64,000 nt of DNA from Jackrogersella multiformis (Eukaryota > Ascomycota > Sordariomycetes > Xylariales > Hypoxylaceae). A program made the position numbers and the translations under genes. A model generated the notes under the pieces. That model ran no database searches and was not told where the DNA came from. It saw only the letters and a list, made by a program, of their open reading frames with translations. This document shows positions 11,645 through 23,236 of this stretch, piece after piece. Position 1 is the first letter of the stretch. Every line of letters starts with the position of its first letter. Location: assembly GCA_902806575.1 (NCBI GenBank), contig CADCXD010000007.1, forward strand, positions 1,302,001 to 1,366,000, given 5' to 3'.

Positions 11645-14600
11645 ATGGCTGCTCCAGCCAATAACCCCTTAAATCTGGACGTTCTGGAAATCCATATCCA
11701 ATTACCGGACGGGACTGTAACGGAATTAGTTCTAAACGAGTTTATTAGGGCCGAACGAACTTCTAACGCAGCTCGAGTATCAAGTGATTATGATTATGTC
11801 GCGTTCCGAGAGTATCTCCAAGAGGAATTTCAGATAGCCCCCGCGCAGATTCTAACGTACAATTCACCGCCATCAGACGGCGAAGGTCTATCCTTTATCA
11901 TTCGTAACAGGAGAACCTTTAATCTCTTTTTTTCAAGAGTCCAGGGTCAGTCTTACCCGCTGTCTGGGACGTCCCCAGGAATTTATGTTCATTTGGTGCC
12001 TAGTGATGAGGGGCATCCCGTGGGTCCCGAAGGTACAGGTGGCGGAACAGCCGGAGCAGGAAGTAGAACGCCCGGAGTAGGAAGTAGAACGCCCGGAGTA
12101 GGAGGTCCTAGTGGTAACGCGCCTGGGGTGGGAGGTCGTAGAGCTCCACCTCCTAGACGCGTTGCTGATCTACGACTTCCGGATCCACAAGTTCCTCCAG
12201 CTCCACCGGCGCCTACACCTCGAGTTGTCAAAATGCCCCCTAGACCCAGACGTCGACGTCGACGGTCTACACTAAGGACTCCTTCACCTAGCCGTAGCTT
12301 ATATGGTCGTCTCAAGAACTTGGCCACTCCTGGTGGCCGTTCCGCATCTGGTGGCGGTCCCCCACCTGATGACGATTCATCATCTGATGGTGATTCATCA
12401 CCTGATGAACTCCCGGAAACACCCTCAGGACCACCAAGAGGTAGAGGAGAAGAAACCGCGGGACCTTCTGCTGATCCCACGGACCCTGAAAATAGGGATG
12501 AGGATGAGGATGATGGGGATGGGGATTCTCTCTCAGGAGATGACACCGAGGGAGGCAACTCGGATAATGACGAGGATGTTGATACCGATACGGGCGGGAG
12601 TGACATATTGGACAGCCTTAATGTTGACTTCGGCAGAATTGATGAAGATGTCTGGATTAGAGTATGCCAATTCTTCCAAATCGAGACAACCGCAACAGAA
12701 GCAACAATACCGGGCCTCAAGCTGGCCCTGAAAGGCTACCAACTATACGCGGTCTGGTTCCTGCTTAACCAGCCTCGTCTAGAGCGTCGTGCTGCCCTTC
12801 TTGGAGATGACGTCGGCCTAGGCAAGACAGGTGTTGCATTGGCAACAGCCTATCTCCACCACCGGATGCATGTGGCCATGAAGAAAGTTGACGATGAAGT
12901 ATGTAATCTCGGGAGTTCTCCTTTTCCCTTATGTTCCTGAGTAAATATAAATGTACTGACTTTTATCATTATAGTGGGGAGTGAGAGGACGAGGAGTGCG
13001 GAAACATCATAGATTTGGTTCACCAAAACCCAAAGGCAATTGTCCGAGCCAAGGCCAATCGAATTTTGGATTCCAATGCCCTTGTGTTGAAGAAGAGACC
13101 TTTGAGATCATAGCGCGGTTTTTGCCATATCCATGTCTTGTTGTACTCCCCGCTGCCCTCATTTTTTCATGGGAAATGGAGATAGATAAATGGTTTGACC
13201 TCTCGGCAACAAGCCCGGCGAATGAGATGGTGTTCACCAGCAATCACAACTCTATAAGACGCAGTACTGCAAGAAGAGAGGCTAGTAATCGTAACTCTAC
13301 AGGAGGTAGTATCGTAAGAAAAGGGGCTCTGAGGTATCACGATTCGGAAGCAGTACGGAGGTCAAGTGGATTTCGTGGTAATATACCAGAAAATTCAAGT
13401 CCTAGCGGACGAAACTGGGCTACTTTCGCCAATTACAATGACCCGGATCTGCAGTCCCGATATATCATTCTAGTCAGTAATGCCTCTACTCAAACCCTTG
13501 GAGAATCGTACGCATCTGGTGACGGCGAAGATGGTGGTATTTTATTAGCTGCTAGTTTTGTCTTCATGGACGAAGTCCATCGGTATAGAGGATCAAGCGC
13601 GACACGACTAACCCGTCCTTTCGCAACCCTTCAGAGGATAACCGAGCATGCGAGGGTCCCTCCCGTCGCTGTTGGCATCTCGGCTACATTTTTAAGCGGG
13701 GGCCCGATAAACTGGAGGGTATTTCTCGAACATATGTCCAAAGCGAATCCTAACTTCAGGCTTGAGGGGCTTGACGGAGAAGTTGAGGCCCTGGCTAATA
13801 CCCAGAGGTGTCAGAGAGATTTCCATTATGTTCGTGAAAGATTACGTGCTACAGTTAGCCCACAAGTCCGAAGGGAAGTCGACAGGAGGTTGAGACTACT
13901 CGAGCAATTTTTACGCATATTCTTACCCCAGATAGGACTTTTCCGAAGTAAGAGGACCTTCTTCCGAGGCGAACAAATCGGGGGCGATCCTGCACCAATT
14001 CTACAACTTAACACTACCATGAGTGACTCGTTGGTTCGATCCGTTCATGTCTCCCTTGTCGATCAAATCGAAGCCACAATCAACAACCGGCACGAAATAC
14101 AAATGCAACAGGTAAGTGATATCGAGTTTTTCTTTTTCTTTTTCTTTTTTCTTTTCGTTACTGCCGGGAGACAAAGCATTCCTAATCAAGTTGAATGAGG
14201 TGTTGCTTTCGAGACATGCCGGGTACTCCAAGACTCCTTGAAAAAAATAAAAAAATATAAGTTACTGACTTTCTTATTATAGTGGGTAGATTCCGGAAGA
14301 GTGGGTGAGGAGCCCAACTTGCAAACCATCAAAACGAGTATTTTAGACGCTGCCGTCAGTGGTCACAGAAGAGATTTGGAACGATCCTATGATATTATCA
14401 TCCGCTCCTCGTGCTACCCGGGCGTTGCACATCTCATCCAGGGAAATGAAGTGAGATACCGGGACGTCAGAACAAGAGCTCTCCATGACGTAAACAGTGC
14501 TATATCGGTCGCTCTCACAGCTCGTACTAACCGCGAGATTGACAGTGCGGTAACGGAAGCTCTTGGCAGGTCTCCATTTCGGGAGCACGCATTGCTCCTT

Positions 14601-15188
14601 CAAACAACATCGCCAAAATTTACCCGTCTGTGTCAACTTATCGACCATGTTACAGTGGACTTGATACGTCCAGACGGCTGGGACCCGGAGTCCGATTTTC
14701 CCGATCCTGGACGATCCATCGACAGATCTAGAGTAAGAGATATACTGATCTTCAGCGAAACCGAGCTCTCTGCTTTCATCACCTTTATGCTATTATACCT
14801 TAAATATCGCAATAGAGTCGAGTGGTGTTTTGTTCATTCGGGACTTACTCTTGAGCAGCAGGGAGAAGTGCACAAGAGGACACAAGTACCCCGTAATGTT
14901 AGCACACCACCAGTCCGAAGTAAGATTATGATCTCGACCTTCAGGTTAAGTGGAACGGGCCTCAATCTCCAGCGTGCTAACTATTGCATTATTACTGAAA
15001 TGCCAAGGAATTCGGCCCTTCAAAGGCAGATAGCAGGACGCATTGATCGCGTTGGGCAAGTCCAGGTTCCCATTATTATCCAAATGTACGACAGGCTGAA
15101 CCTCGCTGAAGTAGTTCGACAACAACGGGGTGCCAATCGGGAGCCAGCTCCAGATGTTGAAGAACTTAACTTTGAGGAATTCAGATAA
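11645..15188 (+). CDS. SNF2-type helicase/ATPase with novel N-terminal region
   Basis: Three exons, 11645-12898, 12975-14111 and 14283-15188, all phase 0, encode 1098 aa. The SNF2/SF2 motor is complete: YQLYAVWFLL, Walker A GLGKT (about residue 388), DEVH (about 616), SAT (about 653), then STFRLSGTGLNL and QRQIAGRIDRVGQ (about 1015-1050), the Rad54/SNF2-type C-terminal motifs. Residues 1-115 look like a small folded domain beginning EIHIQLPDGTVTELVL, reminiscent of a ubiquitin-like/PB1 fold (inference). Residues about 120-320 are low complexity: GVGSRTP repeats, a Pro/Arg-rich basic block, then an acidic Asp/Glu/Ser block. No RING finger, bromo- or chromodomain is visible, so it is not a standard Rad5, Swi2 or CHD member. 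It stands alone in AT-rich DNA, as lineage-specific helicase genes in fungal accessory regions often do. Its substrate is unknown. Confidence 0.85.
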
Positions 15189-16280
15189 GATGGTTGATAT
15201 TCGACATAAATTTGTAATTCAGTTTGATCTTAGGGAATATTTTGCTCTCAATAACCATTTAACCTAGTTAGTTGATTATTTTTGTATTTTATCTTAACCT
15301 ATAAGACCAGGATATTTTTATTTTTCGTGTTATGTTATGTTGGCTGATTTTCATATTGTAGAAATGGTACCACCCCTATGCTTTCTCACGAGTATTAATT
15401 AGTTATCTATCTGAGGTATTGTACAGGTGCGTTCGATTCTTAGTTGATGAATTTCTCTTGTACCTTTTACTTGACTCAATTATCCTCCCCCCCCCTTTTT
15501 TTTTTCTTTCAAAAGTTTCGCACATCTGCTCCTTGGCAAAAGCCGTGTGAAGCGAGGTTTATGTGCACTGTGCTCGCTTTTGGCTTAGTGGGTCAGTGCC
15601 CTAACTTATAGCAGTTAGCCACTGAACTTTAGCGGAGTAATCAGTGTAAAATCTGAGGCGTACAGTATTAATATGTGGCTGATTTAATCGCACACTGTGT
15701 AAAGCCCCTAAACTTTTGGCCACAACCTTCGTAGGTAGGTACCTAGGTATTTTCTATTTCATATTTCTTCTACTGTTGCAATGTATTACGTAAGGCACTC
15801 ACGTGGAATGGTCCGAGCGCAGAGCAACCAATTACCTTAAGAGGTAGGTAGTTGGGACCTATGCACGTACCTAGGTAGCTTACACTTACACTCACTGAAT
15901 ACATGAACACCAAGAATCATCGCGCATTTTGCTTTTGACTATTTTTGATTGATCGTACCGGTATTCTTGTCATACTAACATTACACCGACCTTGGTAAGG
16001 TGGCCGATAGCGACGAAAAAGGTACCAGGAGAAAGATTGATACTGCGAAATAATATCATAAATCTTTAACGTTTTAACCTAAATTATTTCATAATAATAC
16101 TGCCACTTATTAGACATTTTTTCATTTATAAAACTCGCTTATTAGACCTTAGTTACAAGACATACAACGAGCAATGAATACTCTCATCTCGTCCCGAAAA
16201 TGGGGGGCACTAATCATCATACAGCCATCATATCTCTTTACTTCAATACCTAGCCGAGTTCTTCATGCTCAGTCATATCC
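15189..16280. other. AT-rich intergenic block downstream of the helicase
   Basis: Roughly 1.1 kb with no supported gene. It contains a C-run/T-run tract (about 15487-15507) and two exact ACCTAGGT palindromes (15741-15748 and 15869-15876). Confidence 0.5.
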
Positions 16281-18695
16281 TTAATGACCATTAACACCGT
16301 TCGTCCCATTAGTCGCGCAGCAGCTACCGCCGCCGTTCGCGAACGCGAGCTTGCTCATCTTGTCGGTGGCGTCGGTGACGCCGGCGCCGCTGGCGGCCAC
16401 CTGGCTGGGGGTGCTGGCGTAGCTGGGCGGGACGTCCATGACGGGGTTGTTGGAGAAGAAGTTGCGCGGGCGCAGGAGCAGGGTGATGGGCTCTACGGGC
16501 ATCACGGGGAAGTCCTCGGGCGCGGGGATGTGCGTCACGCCGAAGGTGTGCCACAGCACCACGTTGGTGTCCTCGATCGACTCGGTGCCGTCGCCGATCC
16601 ACTCCGGCAGGCCGAGCGAGGGCTCGCCCGACGTCTGCGGTACGTGTCGGCCCGCGGGCCACAGTTGGTCGTCCTGGTCTGCGGGTGTGTGGTTCTGTGT
16701 TAGGAAACTGATCGTGTAGGTGGGGAAGGGAGAAAAATCATGGCATCTGATCCGACTTACACTTCGTAACGTGCACTGCGTGTCTAGCGAAGCCAGCTCT
16801 CTTCCAGACCAGCGAGCCCTCCTTCGGCAGGAGCCTAGCGACTTCCCGGCTGACGAGCTTGTAGCTCACGGGCTTCTTGCTGTAGGGGTGCAGCTTGCTC
16901 GTGTTGCAGATATCCCAGGTGCGGCTCGTGGCGCCGTCGTAATCGGTCGCCGCCTTGCCGGTCGTGTCCAACTTCGTTCGCTTGGCATAGAAGCCGTTTC
17001 CGTAGAAATTCTCCGGGCTACCGACCGGCGCGTCGGACGGGACCGCGTCCGCCATGAAGACGGTGTTGTTCGGCCCGTCTACGTTTGCGTCTACCCGAAG
17101 GCAGAACAGATGTTGATGGTTATGCGCATTGACACCTTCGACTCTCGTTAGCCGCCGACACCGAAATTAGGGGCTAATGCAGCTTACCTGGATATACTTG
17201 AGTTCCCCAGCCCTTTGTATCCTCGTCGGGATCCATGGTGTAGGTATTTAGAATACCCGTGAGCTTGATGTCTGGCTGGATGGTACCATCTTGCTACAAT
17301 CGAAGTCAGCAATGCAGAATGGCATGTATAGGCCCGTCATATGTTTTCTTACATGGAAGATCCACTACTTTTAGTTAGCACTTGGTTGTCAACTATACCG
17401 GCAAAGAGGGCTTACCTGAATAGCATATTCATAATTGGCGGCGGTAAAGATTTGTTGAACAATCAATTTCCTTGCACGTGTGACGATGACCGAGTCGTCT
17501 CTGAAATCTGTGTGCTTAAATAATATGCCGTCGTCTTCCTCGTGGATGCATATCGCATTCTTGATCGTGCGAAGCTCGCCAGACCTTGTAGGGAAATGTG
17601 CGTCTAGGTAGTGAATAGAACCCTTGCAGTCGCAGCCCAACGCAAGACTGTTGGTCATATATCCCGCACCGTACTCTCCGAGATCAAAGGCATGCTTCCT
17701 CTGGTGAGGATGTTCGGGGTTACCACTACGACCGTTAATATATTTCCACCAATCAGGCCGGCGATACTTACTATGGCACTACCATCTCTGCTAGAGAGAG
17801 CCGGTAGAAGATTGGACGAACGGTCCCCTTGTCGTTGTAGGTAATATCATTAAGGACAATACCCTCTCGGTAGTTGAAGCCGATGTGAAAGTTCCAGTTC
17901 TGCCACTCTATCTCCCGGCCAGTTATCGTGAATGATACGCCTTCAGGCTGGGTTATGTTGATGGGTTTTAGGTCTTTGCGGTAGCCTCCTATCTTTTCAA
18001 TTGCGGCGGGGTGGTAGTTGACTGGAGAGGCCTTGCTTAATGGGCGCCGCACTTTTGGGATGTCGATGGCAATAATCTCCTCCTTCTCCGCGTCGTAGAT
18101 TGGACAGAAGTCTAGGGGGTATTGGTATTGGCAGTCATCGACATTAGGCCGATAGTACATCAGCGCTTGCTGGAGTCGGATTTTGCTGCCATGCCTCTCA
18201 TCATAACCAATCGTCCATGGGTCGCAGTAGACCTTGTGCATCTCTTCCTTGGGAATGCCGCTGATTTCACACTGTTCGATTACTTTAGGATCCTCCCGAA
18301 CCTTGTATTCAACATTCTTGAGCTCTTCCATAGTAATCTAGATGAGGTGGTTAGCAGTGCTCCTTTCAACTCAACTATGTAATACTAACAATAGGTTGTA
18401 ACCCATCTAGCAACTCCCATTTTGTTATCGTTTTAGTCGCAAGATTTACTAGCCCGTCATACACCTTCCCGCCAGGTGCGATCACGACGATATCTGCTAT
18501 CCTCAGGGGCCGAGGGGCGTTGGCTGAATCTGCCATCCATTTTGTCATCTCCGCCTTGCGCGGCTCGTGAAGTGATACAACATTGAAGAAAACATCTCCG
18601 TGTGCCTTCTTGACGATACCAACAGCTGACTGGATCTCATCCGAAGATAGGGGATCAAAGGGGTGAGGAACTGAGTCTGAAGTTGCGGTAGCCAT
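16281..18695 (-). CDS. Copper-containing primary amine oxidase (TPQ enzyme)
   Basis: Converts primary amines to aldehydes, NH3 and H2O2. Seven exons on the minus strand (18695-18390, 18337-17772, 17725-17416, 17364-17353, 17293-17188, 17135-16761, 16678-16281) total 2073 nt, 690 aa, normal for the family. The fourth exon is a 12-nt micro-exon encoding WIFH; without it the join AIQ-WIFH-QDGTIQPDIKLTG fails. Visible are the catalytic Asp in FDLGEYGAG, the topaquinone site NYEY, the copper ligands HNHQH and the later THIPAPEDFPVMPVE segment. The acceptor of intron 5 is AAG (an AG|TC alternative 5 bases upstream is also possible). The start ATG has A at -3. No signal peptide is seen and the C terminus NGH is not a PTS1, so location is unclear. 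The 3' exons are much more GC-rich than exons 2-3. Confidence 0.94.
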
Positions 18696-18763
18696 TTTGA
18701 TCAAGATATAATGAAGGATAAGCTGATAATGTCGAGAGCCTCTCCTGGAAACAGCAGGAGCTT

Positions 18764-18771
18764 AAATATAT
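18764..18771 (-). promoter_or_regulatory. TATA-like element of the amine oxidase
   Basis: TATATTTA reads towards the gene about 70 bp upstream of the amine oxidase start codon. It is a plausible core-promoter element, based on position and sequence only. Confidence 0.35.
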
Positions 18772-20502
18772 AACCCAGAGACCTCACATCTTGACATATA
18801 TTATTGGTCTAAGATGCAAATGACGCGGTGACACGCGGAGAGAATGTATCTATCACCAATTAGCAATAGAATTATCCTAACAGGACCTGATAAGAACTCC
18901 ACTGGTCGTCTACCTAGGTAGTCATACTCTAGGGGGAACCCGGCACCGAACCTCTAGGCTCAGCTCTTACAGCATGGCCCCCTCTCCTGTCTGATAAGTC
19001 GAACCTGGTAGGGCTACTATGATAGGAAGATCTTGGTGTGCCCCTCTTCATGCACGGCAAAGCCAATTGCGGGGGATAAGCCGCATATAGTTCCCGAAAT
19101 CGGTATAGGCTTAGAATGAACGGCTGGAGATAGACTAGTTTAGTAATATCGTGTTGGATAAGGTGTTGAACGTGATAAGTGAAGATCTTGGGAATACTTC
19201 TATAGTCCGATACCGGGTTTTTGCAATCTTAGAGTCTAATATCCAGTATTCGATATCCATTTTTCTCCGAATCCAAGCGTTCACGGAGTTATCGCAGCTA
19301 GACTCGGCGGTCCTGGTAAGCTTCGATAGCTATCTATTACTCTTCCCGAATGCCATGACGAAGATCCCGATCTCCGAGTTCCCATATCCAATAATGGTCG
19401 CAGGCGTCATAGACATGAATATATGCTTGCCTAATTCTAACCGCCATCAAGTTAGGTGCTTCGCCTGTAGGAGATCGGACTAGACTGACCCTTGTATCAC
19501 TAGTAATGTTTAGCAGTGTTACTTGCTGCTTTAAATATAATTAGCGTGTCAACTATCTCTACCCAATCTCAATCAAGTTCTGAAGATCACGATACTAGGT
19601 ACTAATATCTTGCCGTCATGTATAATCCGCGAAGCTGTCTCGGTGTATAGGAACCAGAGTATACGATCAACTTGTCCTAGATACCCATGTGGCTTCAGAC
19701 TATTCTCCCATTGGAGCCTTGGAATATATTGATCTGGTCTAGTTCGATAATACCAAGCAATGGATATAAGAAGATGATACTCACTACCTAGGAAGCAGTC
19801 AACTACTTACCGAATTTCACTCATCGATATCACCATTTAATCCTTGCCTTTCATATATCATGTGAATATAAATTGAGGTCTAAGTCCTTGACGTGAATTT
19901 GTTTCGAACGTGGCTTCGCTGATATAATCCCACCATAATGGTTTGATCCAGCATCGTTCGATTCACATCAAAGATAAGGTTCATGTTCTTCGAATCGTAT
20001 GATGAACAAAACAAGACCCCTATCCAATGTTGGTTATGTTTAATGGAAAGATCATTGACAGGATTGATTCGTACTTCAATTTTCGAAATATCGCGACTAA
20101 AATCATGATCAATCCGATAATACCGGTTTCGGAAGTAAGGAGTATTCCATATGTCCACATGAAGATGGATATTCATCGTAAGGGAACAAATTGGTAACAT
20201 TGGAATATTAAGATATTAAATGAGAATGGAAATAACTAATACTCTGGCACAAAACATACCGAGGTAATTAATACTGAAGATGACGTGATCATGAGTGTCT
20301 ATTTATAGTACCAGCTGACTAACAAGATGACAAATCTCCAAATCTATCTCACCAGTGACCAGAGTCAACGTGGAGCATTTGACATTGCCGAAACAAGGAA
20401 GAAAACGTGGTAATGTGGACATAAGTTACTAGAAGACTACGATCGAACTATGAAATAGACAGCCAAACCGTAAGTATAGCCGCAACAACCTAACTATCTG
20501 CC
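18772..20502. other. Intergenic region between divergent amine oxidase and bZIP genes
   Basis: About 1.7 kb without a supportable gene. Open frames at 19151-19483 (+) and 19880-20200 (-) lack motifs and have AT-rich codon use; they could be decayed remnants. One ACCTAGGT copy lies at 18912-18919. Confidence 0.45.
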
Positions 20503-21938
20503 ATGGTGGAGAACACCGTGCCGAAGGAATCGAAACCGGGGCAGGCGGAGGCAACGGAATATATCGCGGTAAGATGATCCACAAAACCCGCGGGCCCATA
20601 TCTGAGTAACAACGGCTTTGCATGTCTTGAATGGTCCCAGTTTAACAATTACGAGCCGTAGGCCCGCCGCGAAAGAGGCAAGCTTGCCCAACGGGCATTC
20701 AGGCAAAGACAGATCGACACGATCAGGGCTTTAGAAGACGAGAATCAGACGCTGCGCAAAGCCATCTCTGATATAAGCGATGCGGCACGTCAGAACGACG
20801 TGACGTTGTCCCTTGCCATCTCAAATGCGCGGAGGGTAGCGGGCCTTCCTGTTACTGAAACGGGGAGCCAGCCGCCCGGATCAGGGATCACGAGTTCGGA
20901 AGACTCGGGGTGGTCGAGCAGCGCTTCTAATGATGATACAACCAATGCCGCTCCTGTATTGTCTAATGATGATAGTATTTTGCAGTTCCTGATGCCTTCG
21001 ATTAACGACGAAGAGTTAGTTGACGATTGGCCACAATTCTTCCAAGCAGAGGGCTTAGAGACATATATCTCACCTACTAACCTAGACACATTCGATGGCG
21101 GCATAGACATGAATATGTCTAGATCAACTCCTATGAGGATCTCAACACCCTCGCTCGAACCAGACAGAGCTATCCATCTCACGAGCCCACCGCCGGATAT
21201 CATGCCCTACATGGGCGCCGGAGCTTACACCCTAGCAGGGCAGATGTACTGGACCGCCATGGCCTTTGGCTTCCAAGCAATCAAGGCCATCATTTCAACG
21301 TCGACGCCTCCGCCGGCGGCAGTGAATACCGTCACGGACATCTTCACACATACCCTAGAACACATGGCCCTCCCGAAGGTACATATCGCATCCCTACGCT
21401 AACCCTACTCATTACTAAAACCTGTCCCTAGATCATGTACCTCATGCACGCACGCCTCGCCTTCCGGCGGTACGGCTACTTCAACCTCACACACGACCAG
21501 AACTGGGACGAAATAAAGGTAAGCTCCCCCCTCCCACCTCCATCTACCCTTTCCTCCCCGCTTCCCTTCCACCCACAGCCCGCAATCCTAACCCTCGCAA
21601 CCGACCAGACCTTCCTCGACCCCTCGGGCCCGGCCAGGATGCACGCGGCGCTGGCGGACTCGCTGCAGAAGGCGGGGGTGCGCAAGGACGACTACCTGAC
21701 GCCGCTGGACGTGGAGCGGCGGCTGCGGGCGCGGTTCCGCGACGCGTACCCGGTGTTCGAGGCGGCGCTGCGCGGGCGCGCCATCGCCGCCGAGCACGTG
21801 GCCACCATGCGCCGGCTCCTGCGCGCCGTGTCCCGCCAGTCCCTGTGCTTCGGCGACGGCCCGCGCTGGCGCCCCGAGTCCGTCGACACCCTCGTCGACG
21901 GGTGGAAGGTTAGTACCGGACAGGTCGCTGTGTTTTGA
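20503..21938 (+). CDS. bZIP transcription factor with DUF3425-type C-terminal domain
   Basis: Four exons (20503-20568, 20662-21378, 21432-21518, 21579-21938) join in phase 0, about 409 aa. Exon 2 opens with the basic region ARRERGKLAQRAFRQRQ, followed by a leucine-zipper-like segment (IRALEDENQTLRKAI). A Ser/Asp-rich middle follows, then a C-terminal region (HTLEHMALPK, MYLMHARLAFRRYGYF, PARMHAALADSL, VSRQSLCFGDGPRW) of the DUF3425 type common in fungal bZIP regulators. The usually invariant Asn of the bZIP basic region is Gly here (RERGKLAQRAFRQR). The intron at 21519-21578 is 60 nt, in frame and stop-free. Exon 4 is extremely GC-rich. It is a nuclear DNA-binding regulator whose targets are unknown. 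A GTTAGT after 21908 could be a further donor, so the last residues are uncertain. Confidence 0.85.
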
Positions 21939-23236
21939 TGTGCGCTAGAGAGGAGAAGGGGGGGGACTGCCTACCGAGGTACCTAGAGGATGAAAACACG
22001 GGTGAGTTGGTCTTGCTATTGGCGCTTGTGGGATGGGCGGTGCGTGCACTTTGCCCCTGGACGAAGGAAGGGGGGGCTGGGCATGTGAGATATTACCTAC
22101 AGGTGATCTAAAGTGATATCAAGTTTGTGGCTACTGAGTCGCCTTGCTGATAATGGCGAAACTGTAATTATACATGTTTAGCAAGATTATTGGCAATGGC
22201 CAGAAATTACGAAAGGCAATATGATACTTAAACGACGAGATTGATGGCTTTAGGGCCTTAAAGTTAAGCAGCACGGATCGGGAAAGGCATTCAATATCAC
22301 GAAGTGTCACAAGAGACCAATTGTAAAAAGTCAAATCGTATTTTCATGCAGCGTGATCCGTATGGGATGCCGGTTGCAAGTTACTAACAAACATGGGGGG
22401 TTGTCGAACGAATGTGTGGGTACTGTATTGGTGCTTATGACGGATTGTTCATCATCGGCGTGCAAGGACCATGGACCATTGTCAAGCATCCATCGCGAGA
22501 GGCGGTTGCTGAGACGGAGAAGAGTTCGTATTTCGAGCTGGAGCGAAACACACAATTTGACTGCTTCGTGTTGACTCTCAGCTTGAGTACCTAGGTACTG
22601 AGGTACCTAACAGTCGTCGAAGATCAAGGGTCTCGTCTACAGACATCGAGACGAAAAACAAACATCAGAAGGGAAATTCAGAGTAGCTACACAAGTGTAG
22701 TGCGAAAAAGAAAAAAGATAGGAAAAAGTTGTCACCAGCCGATGGTGCATGGCTACTCCGGGGAGTATGCTGAAGAGGAGATTTGGCTAAAGAGACTGCC
22801 AGTTTCTCCTTTCTTAAGTTGAGAGGCTCCATGCGCGCGGGTGGTGGTAATACAGATGACTTTACTTCGATATAAAGCCCCTGTAGGCCTAAATGATCTC
22901 TTCTGGAGAGAGGATATTGAGGTTTGCCGGACTTGGTATCATCGCCAATAATGGTGAAACGAGACATCTTTGCAGCATAACTTCATGCGTAGTGCTTGAT
23001 GGGAGGTCAAAAGGTTGACTAGATGGGTAGAAAAGGTAGAGTGGGGAAAAAATACCGATATAGCTGGTTCCCTATTTGATCTCCGGCGAAGAGAACAGTA
23101 TGGGGCCATTCTAATTAGAAAATTAGAATCGATGTCGTTACCATAGTGATTCCATGCTGTCGAGAGCTTCAAGGAAGTGAAGGATGGATGCCGAGAGGTA
23201 TTGGCCATGATGTAATGTTTGCCTCGGTAGACCAAG
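21939..23236. other. Intergenic region bZIP-hypothetical
   Basis: No supportable gene. The frames at 22665-22967 and 22939-23235 show no motif. One ACCTAGGT copy lies at 22589-22596. Confidence 0.45.

Noticed and set aside
11989..12720. 243-codon minus-strand frame
   Set aside because: Antisense shadow of the low-complexity linker of the helicase; Ser/Gly/Pro-rich with no motif.
15487..15507. C-run/T-run tract as possible transposon poly-A tail or boundary
   Set aside because: No coding remnant, target-site duplication or inverted repeat was found beside it; treated as a simple repeat.
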